7,926 nucleotides of DNA from Clostridiaceae bacterium. Its GTDB lineage: Bacteria; Bacillota; Clostridia; Oscillospirales; QAMX01. Below the pieces are notes generated by a model. That model was not told the origin of the DNA and did not search any database. It saw nothing but the letters and a program-made list of their open reading frames with translations. How positions within the stretch are numbered: position 1 is the first letter of the stretch; every line of letters begins with the position of its first letter. Below, piece by piece: positions 5,653 to 7,926 of the stretch. The stretch is from positions 1 through 7,926 of the forward strand of contig JAEDGJ010000115.1 of NCBI GenBank assembly GCA_016297585.1. Reading direction: 5' to 3'. The translations under genes and the position numbers were made by a program.

Positions 5653-6855
5653 ATGGGAAAGTGCATGATCATCGGCTGCGGCGGCGTTGCGTCCGTCGCC
5701 ATCCACAAATGCTGCCAGAACAGCGCCGTCTTTGAGGAGATCCTGATCGCGAGCCGCACGAAATCCAAGTGCGACGCGCTGAAGGAGAAGCTCCAGCCCA
5801 CGACCGCGACGAAGATCCACACCGCGCAGGTCGACGCCGACAGCGTGCCGCAGCTCGTCGCCCTCATCGAGCGCTTCCGCCCCGATGTCGTCCTGAATCT
5901 CGCGCTTCCCTATCAGGATCTGACGATCATGGACGCCTGCCTCGCGACAAAGACCCATTACGTCGACACCGCGAACTACGAGCCGGTCGACACCGCAAAA
6001 TTCGAGTACAAATGGCAGTGGGCGTACCGCGAGCGCTTCCGTGACGCGGGCATCTGCGCGCTGCTCGGCAGCGGCTTCGACCCCGGCGTCACCGGCGTGT
6101 TCTCCGCCTATGCCTTAAAGCACCACTTCGACGAGATCAACTATATCGACATCCTCGACTGCAACGGCGGCGACCACGGCTACCCGTTCGCGACGAACTT
6201 CAACCCGGAGATCAACATCCGCGAGGTGTCCGCCAACGGCAGCTACTGGGAAAACGGCGCATGGGTCGAGACGAAGCCGATGGAAATCAAGCGTGAGTAC
6301 GACTTCAAGGGCGTCGGCAAAAAGGACATGTACCTGCTGCACCACGAGGAGCTCGAGAGCCTCGGTCAAAACATCCCCGGCATCCGCCGCATCCGCTTCT
6401 TCATGACCTTCGGGCAGAGCTATCTGACGCATCTGAAGTGCCTCGAGGACGTCGGCATGACCTCCATCAAGCCGATCCTCTACGAAGGCCGCGAGATCGT
6501 GCCGCTGCAGTTTTTGAAGGCCGTCCTCCCCGACCCCGCGTCGCTCGGCCCCCGCACCGTCGGCAAGACGAACATCGGCTGCATCTTCCAGGGCAAAAAG
6601 GACGGGCAGGACAAGACCTATTACCTCTACAACATCTGCGACCATCAGGCGTGCTACCGCGAGGTCGGCTCGCAGGCGATCTCCTACACGACCGGCGTTC
6701 CGGCGATGATCGGCGCGATGCTCGTGATGACCGGCGTCTGGAACCGTCCCGGCGTCTGGAACATGGAGGAATTCGACCCCGACCCCTTTATGGAGGCCTT
6801 AAACCGCTGGGGACTGCCGTGGGAGGAGGACTTCCACCCCGTGCTGGTCGACTGA
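5653..6855 (+). CDS. Carboxyspermidine dehydrogenase (saccharopine dehydrogenase-like)
   Basis: This 400-residue protein belongs to the saccharopine dehydrogenase-like family, in the branch that makes carboxyspermidine or carboxynorspermidine. It condenses L-aspartate semialdehyde with a diamine (putrescine, or diaminopropane in Vibrio) and reduces the Schiff base with NADPH. Seen: nucleotide-binding GCGGVAS (8-14), SRTKSK (34-39) where an Arg after the second beta strand favours NADPH, NLALPYQD (82-89), YVDTANYE (103-110), GSGFDPGVTG (139-148), and a C-terminal GVPAMIGAM...GVW region ending in DPDPFMEALNRWGLPWE, typical of this branch. The SD GGAG (5642-5645) is 7 bases before ATG, the best-spaced in the operon. 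It follows speB by 2 bases. The adjacent decarboxylase gene supports this role over true lysine-pathway saccharopine dehydrogenase. The acceptor could be putrescine or agmatine; the sequence alone does not decide. Confidence 0.9.
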   Translation: MGKCMIIGCGGVASVAIHKCCQNSAVFEEILIASRTKSKCDALKEKLQPTTATKIHTAQVDADSVPQLVALIERFRPDVVLNLALPYQDLTIMDACLATKTHYVDTANYEPVDTAKFEYKWQWAYRERFRDAGICALLGSGFDPGVTGVFSAYALKHHFDEINYIDILDCNGGDHGYPFATNFNPEINIREVSANGSYWENGAWVETKPMEIKREYDFKGVGKKDMYLLHHEELESLGQNIPGIRRIRFFMTFGQSYLTHLKCLEDVGMTSIKPILYEGREIVPLQFLKAVLPDPASLGPRTVGKTNIGCIFQGKKDGQDKTYYLYNICDHQACYREVGSQAISYTTGVPAMIGAMLVMTGVWNRPGVWNMEEFDPDPFMEALNRWGLPWEEDFHPVLVD

Positions 6856-6859
6856 CGCG

Positions 6860-7926
6860 ATGGAAAAAGCGTTTCCGGGCGTGAAAACGCCCTGCTACGT
6901 CGTGGACGAGGCAAAGCTCGAGCGGAATCTGCACATCCTGCGGGAGGTCGCGGAGAGCGCGGGCTGTAAGATCCTCCTTGCGCAGAAGGCGTTTTCGATG
7001 TTTGCGCTCTACCCGCTTGTCGGACGCTATCTCGACGGTACGACGGCGAGCGGCCTGTACGAAGCGCGGCTCGGTGCGGAGGAGATGGGACGGGAAAACC
7101 ACATCTTCTCCGCCGCCTACGACCCGGACGAGATGGACGAGATCCTCTCGCTCTGCGACCACGTCGTCTTCAACTCGTTTGCCGAGTGGCGGCGCTACCG
7201 GGACGCCGCTCTGGCCGCGGGACGGAGCTGCGGCATCCGTGTCAACCCCGAGCACTCGACGCAGTCCCATGGCATCTACGACCCCTGCGCGCCCGGCTCG
7301 CGGCTCGGCGTCACGCGCGCGGCATTTTGCCCGGACGACCTTTTCGGCATCGAGGGGCTGCACTTCCACACGCTCTGCGAGCAGGATCAGGACGCGCTGT
7401 TTGAGACGCTCGACGCGTTCGAGGCGCGCTTCGGGGAGTTTCTGCCGCGGATGCGCTGGGTCAACTTCGGCGGCGGGCATCACATCACGCGCGACGGCTA
7501 CGACCGCGCCGCCCTCGCCGCGCGCATCCGCCGCTTCCGCGAGACCTACGGCGTCGACGTCTACCTCGAGCCCGGCGAGGCCGTCGCGCTCAACGCAGGC
7601 TACCTCGTCTCGACCGTGCGCGACGTCGTGCACAACGGCATCGACATCGCGATCCTCGACACCTCGGCGGCGTGCCATATGCCGGACGTCATCGAGATGC
7701 CCTACCGGCCGCCGCTTGCAGGCGCCGGAGAGCCCGGGCAGAAGGCGTATTCGTACCGGCTCGCGGGGCCGACCTGCCTTGCCGGAGACGTGATCGGCGA
7801 CTACTCGTTTGACGCGCCGCTGTCCCCCGGCGACCGGCTCGTGTTTGAGGACATGGCGATCTATTCGATGGTCAAGAACAACACCTTCAACGGCATGCGG
7901 CTGCCGTCGATCGCGGTGCTGCAGAA
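6860..7926 (+). CDS. nspC: Carboxynorspermidine/carboxyspermidine decarboxylase, 3' end cut by window
   Basis: The frame is open from ATG at 6860 to the window end, giving 355 residues without a stop; family members are about 375-400 residues, so only the extreme C-terminus is missing. It is a PLP enzyme of the alanine-racemase fold (type III) that decarboxylates carboxyspermidine to spermidine. Seen: TPCYVVDEAKLERNL (10-24), LLAQKAFSMFALYP (39-52) with K43 as the probable PLP lysine, TTASGLYEARLG (61-72), NPEHSTQSHGIYDP (129-142), GLHFHTLCEQ (166-175), VNFGGGHHIT (201-210), LEPGEAVALNAGYLV (236-250), DTSAACHMPDV (267-277, conserved active-site Cys) and GPTCLAGDVIGDY (303-315). It starts 4 bases after the dehydrogenase stop with no clear Shine-Dalgarno, so translation is probably coupled. 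No frameshift or missing key residue is seen. Confidence 0.92.
   Translation, partial: MEKAFPGVKTPCYVVDEAKLERNLHILREVAESAGCKILLAQKAFSMFALYPLVGRYLDGTTASGLYEARLGAEEMGRENHIFSAAYDPDEMDEILSLCDHVVFNSFAEWRRYRDAALAAGRSCGIRVNPEHSTQSHGIYDPCAPGSRLGVTRAAFCPDDLFGIEGLHFHTLCEQDQDALFETLDAFEARFGEFLPRMRWVNFGGGHHITRDGYDRAALAARIRRFRETYGVDVYLEPGEAVALNAGYLVSTVRDVVHNGIDIAILDTSAACHMPDVIEMPYRPPLAGAGEPGQKAYSYRLAGPTCLAGDVIGDYSFDAPLSPGDRLVFEDMAIYSMVKNNTFNGMRLPSIAVLQ

Noticed and set aside
1..7926. CRISPR arrays, insertion sequences or attachment sites
   Set aside because: No regularly spaced direct repeats, transposase-like frame or paired terminal inverted repeats were seen in the window.

Overview
The window is about 7.9 kb of GC-rich bacterial DNA. 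Coding regions are strongly biased to G/C at third positions, and almost everything lies on the + strand in one tightly packed operon. The gene families (bacterial class 1 SpeD, short fold-type-I Orn/Lys/Arg decarboxylase, SpeE, SpeB, carboxyspermidine dehydrogenase, carboxynorspermidine/carboxyspermidine decarboxylase), the perfect sigma-A promoter and the strong Shine-Dalgarno sites suggest a high-GC anaerobic Firmicute, for example an Oscillospiraceae/Ruminococcaceae-type gut clostridium. That assignment is inferred from gene content and was not confirmed by a search.

Layout: (1) 3-1112 is the C-terminal part of a glutaminase A-like (DUF4965/DUF1793-type) protein, closed by an intrinsic terminator at 1123-1175. 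(2) 1113-1698 is a 586-base gap without a conserved protein. It is not empty: it holds a consensus sigma-A promoter (TTGACA-17-TATACT, 1229-1257), then about 375 bases of low-GC, hairpin-dense sequence, then a perfect 14-bp intrinsic terminator (1641-1677) whose U-tract runs almost into the speD ribosome binding site. (3) 1699 to the window end is a six-gene polyamine operon: speD, an Orn/Lys/Arg decarboxylase (speA-like), speE, speB, carboxyspermidine dehydrogenase and carboxyspermidine decarboxylase (nspC-like, cut by the window end). Intergenic distances are 20, 1, -8, 2 and 4 bases.

How the genes work together: the decarboxylase and agmatinase should turn arginine into agmatine and then putrescine plus urea. 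SpeD makes decarboxylated S-adenosylmethionine, and SpeE transfers its aminopropyl group to putrescine to give spermidine. The last two genes encode the other known spermidine route: aspartate semialdehyde plus putrescine gives carboxyspermidine, which is decarboxylated to spermidine. Both routes are therefore encoded together, which is biochemically redundant unless they use different acceptors (agmatine, putrescine, spermidine) or make different end products.

The most interesting feature is the leader. The only good promoter ahead of the operon is followed by a strong terminator with no room for a second promoter before speD. The simplest reading is an attenuated leader RNA (or an independent structured ncRNA with read-through) controlling polyamine synthesis. 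It matches no riboswitch class I can recognise. It also contains a possible 50-codon arginine-rich upstream ORF whose Shine-Dalgarno is locked in a hairpin with its own start codon.
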